This document shows, in pieces, positions 55,054 through 64,000 of a stretch of DNA of 64,000 bases. Both the position numbers and the translations under genes were made by a program. Positions within the stretch are counted from its first letter, which is position 1; every line of letters starts with the position of its first letter. This stretch comes from Entomortierella parvispora (Eukaryota; Mortierellomycota; Mortierellomycetes; Mortierellales; Mortierellaceae). The notes beneath the pieces were generated by a model. That model was not told the origin of the DNA, did not search any database, and was given only the letters and a program-made list of their open reading frames with translations. The DNA lies in contig OY752141.1 of NCBI GenBank assembly GCA_963573315.1, positions 2,666,001-2,730,000 on the forward strand. Direction: 5' to 3'.

Positions 55054-55992
55054 ACGCTCGCCTCGCGTGTACTGTAGAATGTATAGAATGGCTGAGTGAG
55101 AAGAAGAAAGCGGAGGAGCAAGGCGAAGAATTCAAGAAAGAGGAGCCGACGTTCGTGGAGGAGTCGATGGACGCGTTCTGGACGATGCTGATGGACGAAT
55201 TCCGAGGAGCAAGTAATATCAAGGGCCGAACCCTGTTGGACGACGACCTGGACCGAGAGGACAACCAAGTTCAAGATGACGGCGCTCTCCCTGAGCGGAA
55301 ATGGACAGTAATGGACGCGTACCATGGGCTGGCCCCATTATTTCTGAAAGACAAGTTCAAGCGACTGTTCGGAACGACCACGGCGATTGCAAGCTTAATG
55401 GCGGACAGATTTATAACACTCATCGAAGACTATGGCCGGAAAGGGATCTGGAACCCGCGCTGCAAAAAGACTGTGGACTGGGAGAAGTCTATTGGGGTCA
55501 CTGCTGTTTAACAGGCCTGAGAACCCTGGTACCCGTGCTGAGGGTCACGGACGTAGCAGCAGTGGCTTTGGTAACTTTAACCGGGACAGGTTTGCTGTGG
55601 TAAGGAGGAAAGACAACTTGAAGGACGCAGACAAGAGTGTGCTGGAAGCATGCCAAGGCAAGGACGTTGAACGTCATGGAGCGGACAGGAGGAGTAAAAT
55701 ATTTCTTGGAAAAGGATCTCAGAGAATAAGTGACGAATGAGCATGAAAGGCCACTTGGAGGACAGGACCCAGCTTCGCTCAGGCAAGCAGGGGACACCAC
55801 CCACGAGGTCGCGGGTTTGTGATACATGGGTGCATGGGCCGTCATAGACGGGTTGTGCGATGTCAAGCATCTTATTTCGTCCGTTTCCCTTGGGTTGAAC
55901 GAGCGCGGGCAAAAGCGTGTCGTTCGGTCGACTTACAATTAACAGATAATAAACTCCACTCTCGCGAGGGACCTTTGACAAGAAAAAAAAAA
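55041..55992 (+). mobile_element. Probable 5'-truncated non-LTR retroelement fragment (low certainty)
   Basis: An open frame (55041-55511, 156 aa from the first ATG) opens inside the palindrome triplet, with a stop codon just upstream in frame. It is charged and helical (EWLSEKKKAEEQGEEFKKEE, SMDAFWTMLMDEFRG, MADRFITLIEDYGRKGIW) and ends NPRCKKTVDWEKSIGVTAV. The W-x2-RC...WE...GI ending resembles C-terminal parts of reverse-transcriptase proteins I recall from Mucoromycota, which is not a database match. A second frame carries on (PENPGTRAEGHGRSSSGF to 55740), so the fragment is frameshifted. A poly-A run at about 55982-55991 could be the element's 3' tail. No target-site duplication was found by eye. 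Confidence 0.35.
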
Positions 55993-56129
55993 TAGAATAA
56001 TGAAAGAAAAGGTGAGCGACTATATACCGACTTGAGGAGATGGTTTAATTATTAACGATAATTTATTGGATCTTATCTGGGATAAATAGCATATGGGCAA
56101 TAGTAGAAGAAGGTAGACAGCTACTAAAC

Positions 56130-57086
56130 CTAAGCGTTGGCGCTGGCATTAGCGTCGACGTTCAGGTTGGCGATCAGGCTCAGGACGCCACCCAAAAGCG
56201 AGGATCGGTTCTCGGTGCAGGCTGTGGGAACTTCTTGGTTGTAGAAGTGAGCGAGACGAGGTTGGAACTCGTTTTCCAGGCTGACGCGCAAGGTCAAAAC
56301 CGTGTGGGCATCGTTCGAGTCCTTGCAACCTGTTTTGCACACGAATTTGGAGTCCACGCTTGCAGCCACGTCAATGCCGGCCTGCGATCCGGAAGGGTTG
56401 GCGCAGTCAATGCAAGGCTGATCAGCTGGGACTGGAGCAGCCTCGGGGGCTGAGGGAGCTTCGGCAGCAGGGACTGATTCGGCAGCAACAGGGGCGGGGG
56501 CGGGGGCGGAGGGAGCAACCGCTTCAGGAGCAGGGGCTAGATCAGTGTTGGTCATTTTCTCAGTACAATCCTTGGACAAGTCTTCGGCATTGACATTAGC
56601 TTGGATGCGATCCAAGACCAGGTTGGTGATAAGGACATCCAACTCTGCCATCTTTTTCTCGATCTCTTCCTTCTTGGACCAAGGCACATCCATGTTGGCG
56701 TTGCTTGAAACGGTGTCCTTGATTGCGGGAGCAAGGGCTTCAGGAGAGCAAGCCTTCTTGGCCTCATCGATCTTGGTCTGAACTGCCACCGTGAGCGCAG
56801 CCTTTTCTTGGGGTAGCTCCTGGGCACCCGAAGTAACCTTGGCGGAATCGATCTCAACCATGAGATTGTCTAGATGGTTATGAGCAATGGTCGAGTAATG
56901 GTCTGCAGAGGCCTTCACGATTAGGTCCAAGGCGAGTCCATCTGTGTGAGTGCAGTCAGCACAACGTTTGCGAAGGATATGAGCGGTGGCATCGACTTGG
57001 GTTCTATCTTGGGAAATCAGGGGTGCTGCGGACGCAAGAGTGGCGAGAGCGACTGAGATCAAGAGGGTGCAGGTTGTGAACTTCAT
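56130..57086 (-). CDS. Small secreted protein with two paired CxDC lobes, unknown function
   Basis: Single exon of 318 aa. Signal peptide MKFTTCTLLISVALATLASA, then a short propeptide ending in KR (HILRKR), a Kex2-type site. Lobe 1 starts CADCTHTDGLALDL and contains mostly helices; lobe 2 starts CIDCANPSGSQAGIDV after a Pro/Ala linker (about 40 residues, APAPAPVAAESVPAAEAP). The shared CxDC start and similar helix content suggest an internal duplication. The start was chosen at MKF because it opens the signal peptide and a TATA-like box lies about 100 bp upstream; a 32-residue upstream extension is rejected. No family recognised; secretion is likely. Confidence 0.82.
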   Translation of the reverse strand: MKFTTCTLLISVALATLASAAPLISQDRTQVDATAHILRKRCADCTHTDGLALDLIVKASADHYSTIAHNHLDNLMVEIDSAKVTSGAQELPQEKAALTVAVQTKIDEAKKACSPEALAPAIKDTVSSNANMDVPWSKKEEIEKKMAELDVLITNLVLDRIQANVNAEDLSKDCTEKMTNTDLAPAPEAVAPSAPAPAPVAAESVPAAEAPSAPEAAPVPADQPCIDCANPSGSQAGIDVAASVDSKFVCKTGCKDSNDAHTVLTLRVSLENEFQPRLAHFYNQEVPTACTENRSSLLGGVLSLIANLNVDANASANA

Positions 57087-58336
57087 TTTAAAGGAGAAAA
57101 GAATTGGTGAGGCGTGGTAGTAGTGCTGCTTGTTTGGAGGGCGACTAGAAGTATTAAATGATGAGAGATAGAACAATGTCAAGGCCCTTTTTATACTCAG
57201 TCAAGTACGAGTACACTGTATTAAGGTATGGACCCTTCAGTCCTTGGAGGCGCTGGAGATACTGTGTGATGACCGAGTCTGTAGCCCATATGAGAACTTG
57301 GAACCCTCTGAAAGAGAATCATGATGGGACGAAACGGACATGGCCTTGAGGAACAGGAGGCAGGAAAGAGGGATAGAAATCGCGCCCTTGTTAGCCTGTC
57401 CCCGCTCCAACTGGGAACATCGAATATCGTCCTGCTTGCCACTACTTTCTACGGTTAATGAACGAGTACAGAGTATCGTCAGTCTTCCTGTCAGTCTTCC
57501 CAGTCGTTAATGGGGTAACTTCAATCACCTCTTCACTCTCCAGCCAACATCGTCCAACAGATTCTTTATTCCCGTCGCCTGTTCCAGCGTCAGAACAAAA
57601 CGTGAACTGAAAGGAGAAGGGACCATAGAAAGGTGTATCTAGGACTGTTGGTCATCGTCCAGCGGTTGTTGTTGGAATAATCCAAGAAGAAGAGACCCAG
57701 AGCCCTGAAGAGTGAGTAGTGTCGATGCTCACAGCTGTCGTCGCGTGGACGTCCTCTTTCTACAGTATTCTCATCTTAGGAGCAACCTTTGTGGTCATTG
57801 TGATTGTGTATTCGGATCGCGTCAAGAGTGCACAAAGGGGGACTCTCTTTTGCTCGCACAGATCCCACCACTCCTTTTTTTGGATACATGAACGATGCTA
57901 TCCTGGGCTCGTTTCATCGAAAGCGACCAAGAGCCTGGGATCGCCCAGCTAGATCGCCGCTTCTCTCTTTACAATGGCATCCAGTAGCACCATTTTGGAA
58001 GTAACAAAGAGCTCAACGCGAACGATGAGCCAGAACAAAGGAGCAAAGCGATGGAACCCGCTTCTTAAAGCCGGGTCAAATCAAGATCATGTTTTTGCCG
58101 TGGACACTTGGCCGCCATCGTTTTCCAGGGGTCTCCTTTTTTCCGCCTTTGATTCCCAACTCCACCAAAATAGGGCGATCATACAAACCTGCGATCCTCT
58201 TTTTCATTCTCTTTGCTTTTTTATTTCTTTTTCGTCCCTCCCTTTTTCCTGCCCTCCGCTCAAACCTCATTCACTTGCTCTCCTTCAACTCTTTTCCTCC
58301 AGGACTGAAGATAATCTCAACAGAGTCGACGATAGA
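57087..58336. other. Divergent intergenic region between two secreted-protein genes
   Basis: 1.25 kb. It includes the TATA-like box noted separately and a T-rich stretch (58130-58260) before the plus-strand gene. An open frame in phase with that gene runs back to 57974 but has no coding character before the signal peptide. No other gene was seen. Confidence 0.5.
57188..57195 (-). promoter_or_regulatory. TATA-like box for the CxDC secreted-protein gene
   Basis: Minus strand reads TATAAAAA, 102 bp upstream of the ATG. This suits a strongly expressed gene. Confidence 0.55.
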
Positions 58337-60397
58337 ATGACAACCTCTTCTCGCACAACGACGGCCCTACTGGGTCTGACGGCCGCAGTGTCACTGTTAC
58401 TGTGTGCAGCGACAATCACCAACGCCCTTCCGGCAGTCATTTCTCATGAGCTCCACTCGATCAGCGATAACGTCAACTCAAACACCATCAGCAATAACAG
58501 GATCTCCTCTTCCTCTTCCTCCTTTCTGTCAAAACCAGCACTACAAGGAGAAAGGAACCCAGATCATGACTCAATTCTGTTCGGCTCCCAGGATTTTGCC
58601 GTCACACGACCAAAGGAAAAACCCCTTCAACCTCCTTCTCCATCCCTTTCCACCTCTGACAGCAACAACCAGGGTCATGATTTCCAAGTCTCCTCGTTTC
58701 TGGAATCCACCCGTGCAAGTCGCCGTAAGGCTGCAGCTACTGGGAAATACTATCATACCAGCAGCCGTGAGCAGATCCTGCATCATTGCACAACCCATTT
58801 CTTGGCGCTCTTGGACTCTGAGATATCAGATCGACTGGTTGCCCAGCTCTCTCGACTTGTCATGATGTTACCTGTGATCGGGGTCGAAACCCGGGCTGTG
58901 ATGCGGACAAAGGTCCTTCAGGTCATGGGAGACATTGTGGCATCGAGTGGATTGACCCAATACAAAACTCTTCGGAAGGTGATTCAGACGGCTGTGGACG
59001 ACGCTGCACTGTTGGAGCCATCTTCGCCACCAAGGAACGGCGAAAGTAAACATCAGCAGAGGCGAAAATCTGGGCCGAGGAGGCAAACATTCGACGAGGA
59101 AGAGTTGGAGGAACAACCAACATCCGCCGGTGATGATGACACGGAGGAAGTCGTAGAGAGTGATGGTGTGGATGGTAACAGTAGCGGTATCACTGAGGGA
59201 GATGACGCCGTAGAGGAGGACTCGGATTCTGTCTGGTTCCGTCTTCCATCGGCACTGAGAAGGAAGACCACCACCAACAACAACAACGACAATTTAATGG
59301 TGCTGAACGAGAGTGAAATCCCTGCGGTCACTGAGGTCGCGATGGAAGCTATTCTCGATTACATGGCCGAGATTTTGACCCCTACTTTGGTGATCCATCA
59401 ACTCACTGAGGCTATCCAATCTGCGTTGCAGCAAATCGCAAAGCTCAAGGGCTTCCACAGCAACAACGGTGATAGTGGAGGAATGGACGACCTTGATCAG
59501 GATCCGAATATCAACGTTTTGAGCAGCCAAAGGAATGCACGAGACCATCACAGCCTGGAACTTTTGAACGACGATTGGATTTGGACCTCCACTGTTCCTG
59601 GCAGTCCAGGACGACTCGAAGACGATGAGGAGGTGGACTCTGACGCTCGTGGTCAGGATGAGGACCTGTGGGACCAAGACATGGAGCTCCATCCTTGGGA
59701 CTCAACCGGTCGTCTTTTCGAGGATTTTGAAGAGGACACCGCAAGCAGTAGCGGCAGTAAGAGCAACAATAACAACCTTTACAGCAACGAGGATCAAAAC
59801 ACGCTTGCTTCGGCTTGGGATGTTGCAGCGATCGGCAGTGACGAAGATGAGGAGAACGACGAAGACTTGAATCCTTTTGCCATTGGTATCCAGGACCCTA
59901 CAGATATGTTGAAGGGTGACGATGAGGACGATGATGATGAATACTACAACAGCAGAGACTATGATGGAGACCAGACCTCGTCTTCGCCTTCTCCCTTTGG
60001 GAACAACATCCGTCAAACCTACCTGAGCCGGTTCCAGAAACGTAGTCTAGACACACCCTTAGTCATTGACGTCGCGGGGGTCACCCAAGATTCCGGTCCG
60101 TCCATAGAGACAACGGAGGATCTGGAAACCACTTTAAGGAAACGAAATGACAATGTCGTTTTGAGCAGGAGACGACCCATATTTGCACCCGACCCACGAC
60201 TTGAGAATTTGTTAACACAACTCATCGAGCCCATGTTAACTTCATTTATCGACGAGGACTTTCCGGCGAGCTGCAAGCGTGTCCAAGGAGAACTCATGGA
60301 CGGCATCATTTGGTCACTTGACCAGACAGAGTCCAACAGCCTCCAAGAGAGCAATGATCTCGACCGACTTGTCCTTCTTGCCGAGCTTGAATACTAG
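58337..60397 (+). CDS. Large secreted acidic protein, function unknown
   Basis: Single exon of 686 aa from the Met that opens a signal peptide (TTALLGLTAAVSLLLCAATI, then NALPA). Three ordered helical blocks are separated by acidic, disordered linkers. Block 1 is about residues 140-215 (ISDRLVAQLSRLVMMLPVIG, MRTKVLQVMGDIVAS). Block 2 is about 325-375 (VAMEAILDYMAEILTPTLVI, LTEAIQSALQQIAKL). Block 3 is near the C-terminus (RLENLLTQLIEPMLTSFIDE, LMDGIIWSLDQ). Linkers contain long Asp/Glu runs. The blocks may be diverged repeats of one helical unit. No catalytic motif or family recognised. No membrane helix apart from the signal peptide. Confidence 0.75.
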   Translation: MTTSSRTTTALLGLTAAVSLLLCAATITNALPAVISHELHSISDNVNSNTISNNRISSSSSSFLSKPALQGERNPDHDSILFGSQDFAVTRPKEKPLQPPSPSLSTSDSNNQGHDFQVSSFLESTRASRRKAAATGKYYHTSSREQILHHCTTHFLALLDSEISDRLVAQLSRLVMMLPVIGVETRAVMRTKVLQVMGDIVASSGLTQYKTLRKVIQTAVDDAALLEPSSPPRNGESKHQQRRKSGPRRQTFDEEELEEQPTSAGDDDTEEVVESDGVDGNSSGITEGDDAVEEDSDSVWFRLPSALRRKTTTNNNNDNLMVLNESEIPAVTEVAMEAILDYMAEILTPTLVIHQLTEAIQSALQQIAKLKGFHSNNGDSGGMDDLDQDPNINVLSSQRNARDHHSLELLNDDWIWTSTVPGSPGRLEDDEEVDSDARGQDEDLWDQDMELHPWDSTGRLFEDFEEDTASSSGSKSNNNNLYSNEDQNTLASAWDVAAIGSDEDEENDEDLNPFAIGIQDPTDMLKGDDEDDDDEYYNSRDYDGDQTSSSPSPFGNNIRQTYLSRFQKRSLDTPLVIDVAGVTQDSGPSIETTEDLETTLRKRNDNVVLSRRRPIFAPDPRLENLLTQLIEPMLTSFIDEDFPASCKRVQGELMDGIIWSLDQTESNSLQESNDLDRLVLLAELEY

Positions 60398-60469
60398 ACA
60401 TTATAATGGACTACATATTGTACATAAACGGGATTTTATTTGAGAATGAACAATTCTCTAGCTCTATGT

Positions 60470-62529
60470 TCACTTTGATTCAAGATGAGTTTTGATATCC
60501 TTGGCAACGCTGCAACCCGTCACGGCGGCGTCATGCTGGACTACCTTTGAGCCGACACGCTGGCTTGGCTCTTCATCAAAATCACTTTCGTCCAGGACCT
60601 GATCTGCAGGAGGTTCTGTCTGGTGGCAGTTGTCAACTTCTTCCATCCATTGGGTTTGTAATACGTGTCCAGCCTGCCAGCGTTTTTTGGGGTCGATCTC
60701 CAGTATCTTGTCCATCACTTCTGAAATATGATCCGGCCAGTTGAAGTTCGCATGAGTAGCTTGCTCGACGGCATGGACATTCACATATTTCACTTTGTGA
60801 GGAAGGCTACTTCCATTACTAGGAGTCGCCGCGTCAGCCAGTTGAGCCTGCTCAACCTTGAACTGAAAGCTATCCCAGATAGGATCTCCTTTGGAAGCCT
60901 CAGCCCAGTTGTAGCGTCCTAGCCTCATACACATGTAAATGATACCACAAGACCACACGTCCACTTTCCTATTATCAAACAAAATTTGGGACGTTTACCA
61001 AGGGTCAGGAACGCTGGAAGTAAACCCAAGGAGATGGCAATAGCCTCTCTCATTACGGTAGATGAAACCAACTTCTCTTACCGAGCATCAAACGTCTTGC
61101 GAGTAAACTCTTCAGGAGCAATGAAAGGACCGCTTCCCCGAATCGAGGCTGAGGATCTGACCTTCTTCTCCCAAGGCATCCTGAAGACCTCGCTGTTGCC
61201 GAAGTCTGCAATCTTGAGGCAGCCATCCGCAGTAAGGAGCAAATTTTCGGGCTTAAGGTCACGATGAACGACCCCCATCGAGTGCAAAAAGGCAACTCCG
61301 TTGATAAGTTGAGAAAAGAAGCAGCCGGACTCGGCTTCGGAAAGGGTGGTAGCACTGGCAATGAGCGTGTGCATGTCGCCGCCGGGACAATATTCCATCA
61401 CCTCACTGTATGCTTCGCTATGGAGCTGAAGAAGATCCAGCGTCTGGATTACATTGATATGCTTGAGCGAAGACGCGATGCAAAATTCGCTTGTCAGCCG
61501 TCGCATGTAGGACTTTTGGGACTCGTCGTGATTGTGCTTGAACTCCTGGAAATTACAGAAACACACACGTTGTTCAGCAAGAGGACAAAAATTGCTCATG
61601 ACCACAATAATGGAAAATGATTGCCCTCTTTACCTTGATCGCAAACACAGATTCGTCTCCTGTCTCTGGGTTCTTCTTGACTGAAAGTCGGACGGTTCCA
61701 AATGCACCTTTGGACGAAAAGCAAAGTGCCTTGTGTTAGAGTGCATTGCTCTTAACACATGGATTCAAACACATGGATTCACAAAACACTTTGTGTTTTC
61801 GAGGCTTGTTTTACCTTTGCCTATGACCTGCTGCAAATCACCATACTTTTGCGAAAACTCTTCTTGTACGGTTTGTTTCTTCTTGCCGTTGGGTGTTGAG
61901 GCAAGATGCGATTCGCCCTCAAAGTCCTGCATCTTTTCCTTCATCAAGGACAAGGGGTGTTCCATGTCTTCCCGTTTGATATGATGACCATAATGCAAAA
62001 GATTGTGGTGGTGCTCTTCTTTTTCCTTCTTTCCCTCTAATAGGTCTCGAAACCTCCGCACCTGGCTTGAGAGAAACTGATGGCGTTTGGGCGCCGAAAG
62101 GTTGTGTCGATGAGATCCATTGGGAAGTTTCTCGAACCGATGCTTACTCTCGTTGACGGAGGAGCGACCTGAGGAGGAAGGAGCAGCGTCTGAAGAAGAA
62201 GAGTCGATAGACCGCGCCCCGTTCTTGGCTGGCGCCGCTGGAAGGAGGTCATAGGCTGAGGGTATTTCGGCCAGGATGTGAGAACGGCCACTGGTACGAC
62301 TTTTGATTGATGTTGCAGCTGAAGAGACTTCGTTCTGTTGCAGTTGGGCTAGAGGAGGAGCTTCGGGGGCGATTGGTTGTGCAGGACCGTCTTCATTCTC
62401 AGCAGCAGCGATGGCCACCATGCCGGAGGAGACAGTAATGAGGGGAGGAGGAGCTGCAGGGTCGACGTTGTCCTTGAGTGAGAGGTCAGCGAGGGAAGGT
62501 TCAGGTGCGGCAGGTGTGGCGGTGTCCAT
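60470..62529 (-). CDS. Ser/Thr protein kinase of the fungal HAL5/NPR1 type
   Basis: Fungal-specific kinase class that controls plasma-membrane transporters and ion or nutrient uptake. Five or more exons. The N-terminal 230 residues are Ala/Pro/Ser-rich and disordered. The kinase core reads VIGKGAFGTVRLSVKK (Gly loop, split by an intron after IGKG), VFAIK (catalytic Lys), SEVMEYCPGGDMHTLI, VVHRDLKPENLLL, LKIADFGNSEVF, SGPFIAPEEF, then DARKVDVWSCGIIYMCMRLG, the class signature. Residues expected for activity are all present. A C-terminal acidic tail follows. The start at 62529 is the first Met before the Ala/Pro-rich region. Yeast relatives are Hal5, Sat4/Hal4, Npr1 and Hrk1. Confidence 0.93.
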
Positions 62530-64000
62530 GGCGGTGGGATATTTGACAAAAAGCGGATTGAATGAGCGTAGGGATGAGAAGAAGGAATGAGTGTGGAAAG
62601 AAGAGAACAGAAGAAAAGAAGGGAAAGGAGAGAGAGAGGACGCAAAGGGAAAGAAGGAGCGCAGGGCGCGTGCGTGCCTGATCAAGGCCACGGTCTCGGC
62701 CAAGGCAAAGACGTTCGACAAGGTTGGCAAGGACTGACACAAAGCCAGCAAGTGGATCCAAGGTCATCCTGTGGAGGTCACTCTTTCCCGCACGGCGTGG
62801 GAGTGGATGGCGGGTGAACAGCCTTACATCACATTGGACAAAATATGGGCGTGGCGGAGCAATGCTCAGCCACTGGCCTCTTTCCTGACGGCTGCAGGCT
62901 GTGCCACTCCTTCCTAATTGCACATTTGCTGGAAAGCCTCGAGTCGCCTCCTTCTCCTCCTCCTCTTTCTCATGCGGTTCTGTCTCTCTGTGCCTTGAAT
63001 TCAAAGCCAGTCGCCCATTTGAGGGAGGTAGACCTTGGTGCCATTTGGCGCTATAGTATGCGATCCCCAAATGTGAGAGTTCCTGATCGTCCTCTACCGT
63101 GTTGCAATTGCTCGTCTGGGCTAGATTGCATGCACGATAAACCCGCGCTGTCCAGAGCTCATCCTCATTAATACCCAACGCGTTCCTGTTCTCACTCTTC
63201 CAGACTTCCCTCGATCCATTCCCCTCACCTTGTCAAAAATAGAGCAAGAGAATACATAGATTTTCGTAGGGAAAGAGCGCCTGTTGATTGGGGGCTGTTT
63301 GTTTGTCCGTCCGGCTCTCTTCCACTTTGAGAAAGACAAAAGTTGGTCGTGTGTGTGCTCTCACTTTGCGCTTTTTCCATTTTCACTTTGATTTTGTCGC
63401 AGCCCGGCATGTGCCTGCTCGAGAAGCAAAAGCTTTTTATCGGTAGCATCAGCAAGAAAAAAAAGAGAGTTGGAAAGATGGAAAGAGAGAAAGAGAAAAC
63501 ATCTACAAAAGTATGTATCAAAAGCGCGAAACACCTTGGAGTCAAACACCCCTGCAACATGACGATTCCAGCCCACAATGTTGCGGACGGTGTTCCTGCC
63601 TCGGTGTCATTGCCAACCGACAGGGCGTAAAGGAAAGAAGACAAGGAACCAAGAAGGAGGGCGGGGGTTGGAACAAATAAAGAAAAAGTGGGTGGAACAC
63701 ACGACTCAGGAGCGATAGACGACTGAATGTTGAAGGGCTCACATTCTACATACTCCATCCAAGTGATGTTCGCCAAAACACTTTTTTCCTTCCATTCCAC
63801 AGCCAGGCGGGACAGACTCGACAGGCAGTTACAGTGAGTAGAAACAGGGGCAGATCAATGGCGTGCGTGAAAGACACACATGAACCAAACTGCCAGCCAA
63901 CCTGGCGGAGGTGTAGGCACTCTGTCGCCTATGAGTGTCACTCCTCCCTGACAGATCGTTTCTTTTCTCATCTTCATTCCGCTCTCTGATCTCACCCATC
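62530..64000. other. Kinase 5' flank and window end, no gene seen
   Basis: 1.47 kb. CT-rich minus-strand leader next to the kinase start (62560-62660). Several overlapping open frames on both strands (for example 63225-63800, minus) lack domains, signal peptides and splice support. A first exon of a gene lying beyond the window cannot be excluded. Confidence 0.4.

Noticed and set aside
57974-58336. 121-codon N-terminal extension of the large secreted protein
   Set aside because: It would bury the signal peptide and has no coding character; the Met at 58337 is a better start.
63225-63800. 191-codon minus-strand frame upstream of the kinase
   Set aside because: Hydrophobic stretches alternate with stop-rich alternatives in neighbouring frames, and no family or signal sequence is evident. 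A real exon of a gene beyond the window is possible but unsupported.

Overview
The window reads as nuclear DNA of a filamentous, early-diverging fungus. The protein set is fungal: a HAL5/NPR1-type kinase, Dbp10, Rex1, an Avt-type transporter and Tim50. Genes carry several short GT-AG introns, intergenic spacers are rich in CT and poly-A/T tracts, and disordered Gln/His/Ser-rich proteins and F-box/LRR proteins are common. This style is typical of Mortierellaceae (Mortierella/Linnemannia), but that placement is an inference from style and was not tested by search. No bacterial operons, CRISPR arrays, rRNA genes or intact mobile elements were seen.

Layout. 0-9.5 kb is compact housekeeping DNA with head-to-head gene pairs: HSP10 (-) with mitochondrial bS6m (+), the 26S proteasome lid subunits RPN6 (-) with RPN7 (+), and a farnesylated-type class A DnaJ (-) with an F-box protein (+). 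9.8-14.8 kb holds two minus-strand membrane proteins: a TVP38/TMEM64 VTT-domain protein and a single-pass Ser-rich protein. 14.8-29.8 kb is the loose part. It has a 3.7 kb CT-rich leader before an HMG-box factor, a Rex1-type RNA exonuclease, and a very large Gln/His/Ser/RS-rich protein of unknown function.

30-46.6 kb holds a six-exon DeSI/PPPDE gene assembled here from small exons, tRNA-Gly(GCC) copy 1, a LEA_2 membrane protein, a PI-PLC-like phosphodiesterase, a TM9 (nonaspanin) protein, an orphan protein built from two copies of one domain, a decayed F-box/LRR relic and DBP10. 46.9-64 kb holds TIM50, a vacuolar-type amino-acid transporter with a 9-nt exon, a METTL25-family methyltransferase, tRNA-Gly(GCC) copy 2 beside a probable 5'-truncated retroelement fragment, two divergent genes for secreted proteins, and a HAL5/NPR1-like kinase.

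The most notable signal is regulatory. The two tRNA-Gly genes are 23 kb apart and identical in sequence. Each has three TCAYGTGR palindromes starting about 60 bp upstream of its 5' end, with nearly the same spacing (16/18 and 16/19 bp). Flanking DNA is otherwise unrelated by eye. This looks like a candidate upstream control module for Pol III genes. Exon boundaries given below were read by hand; joins were accepted when splice signals, reading phase and family similarity agreed.
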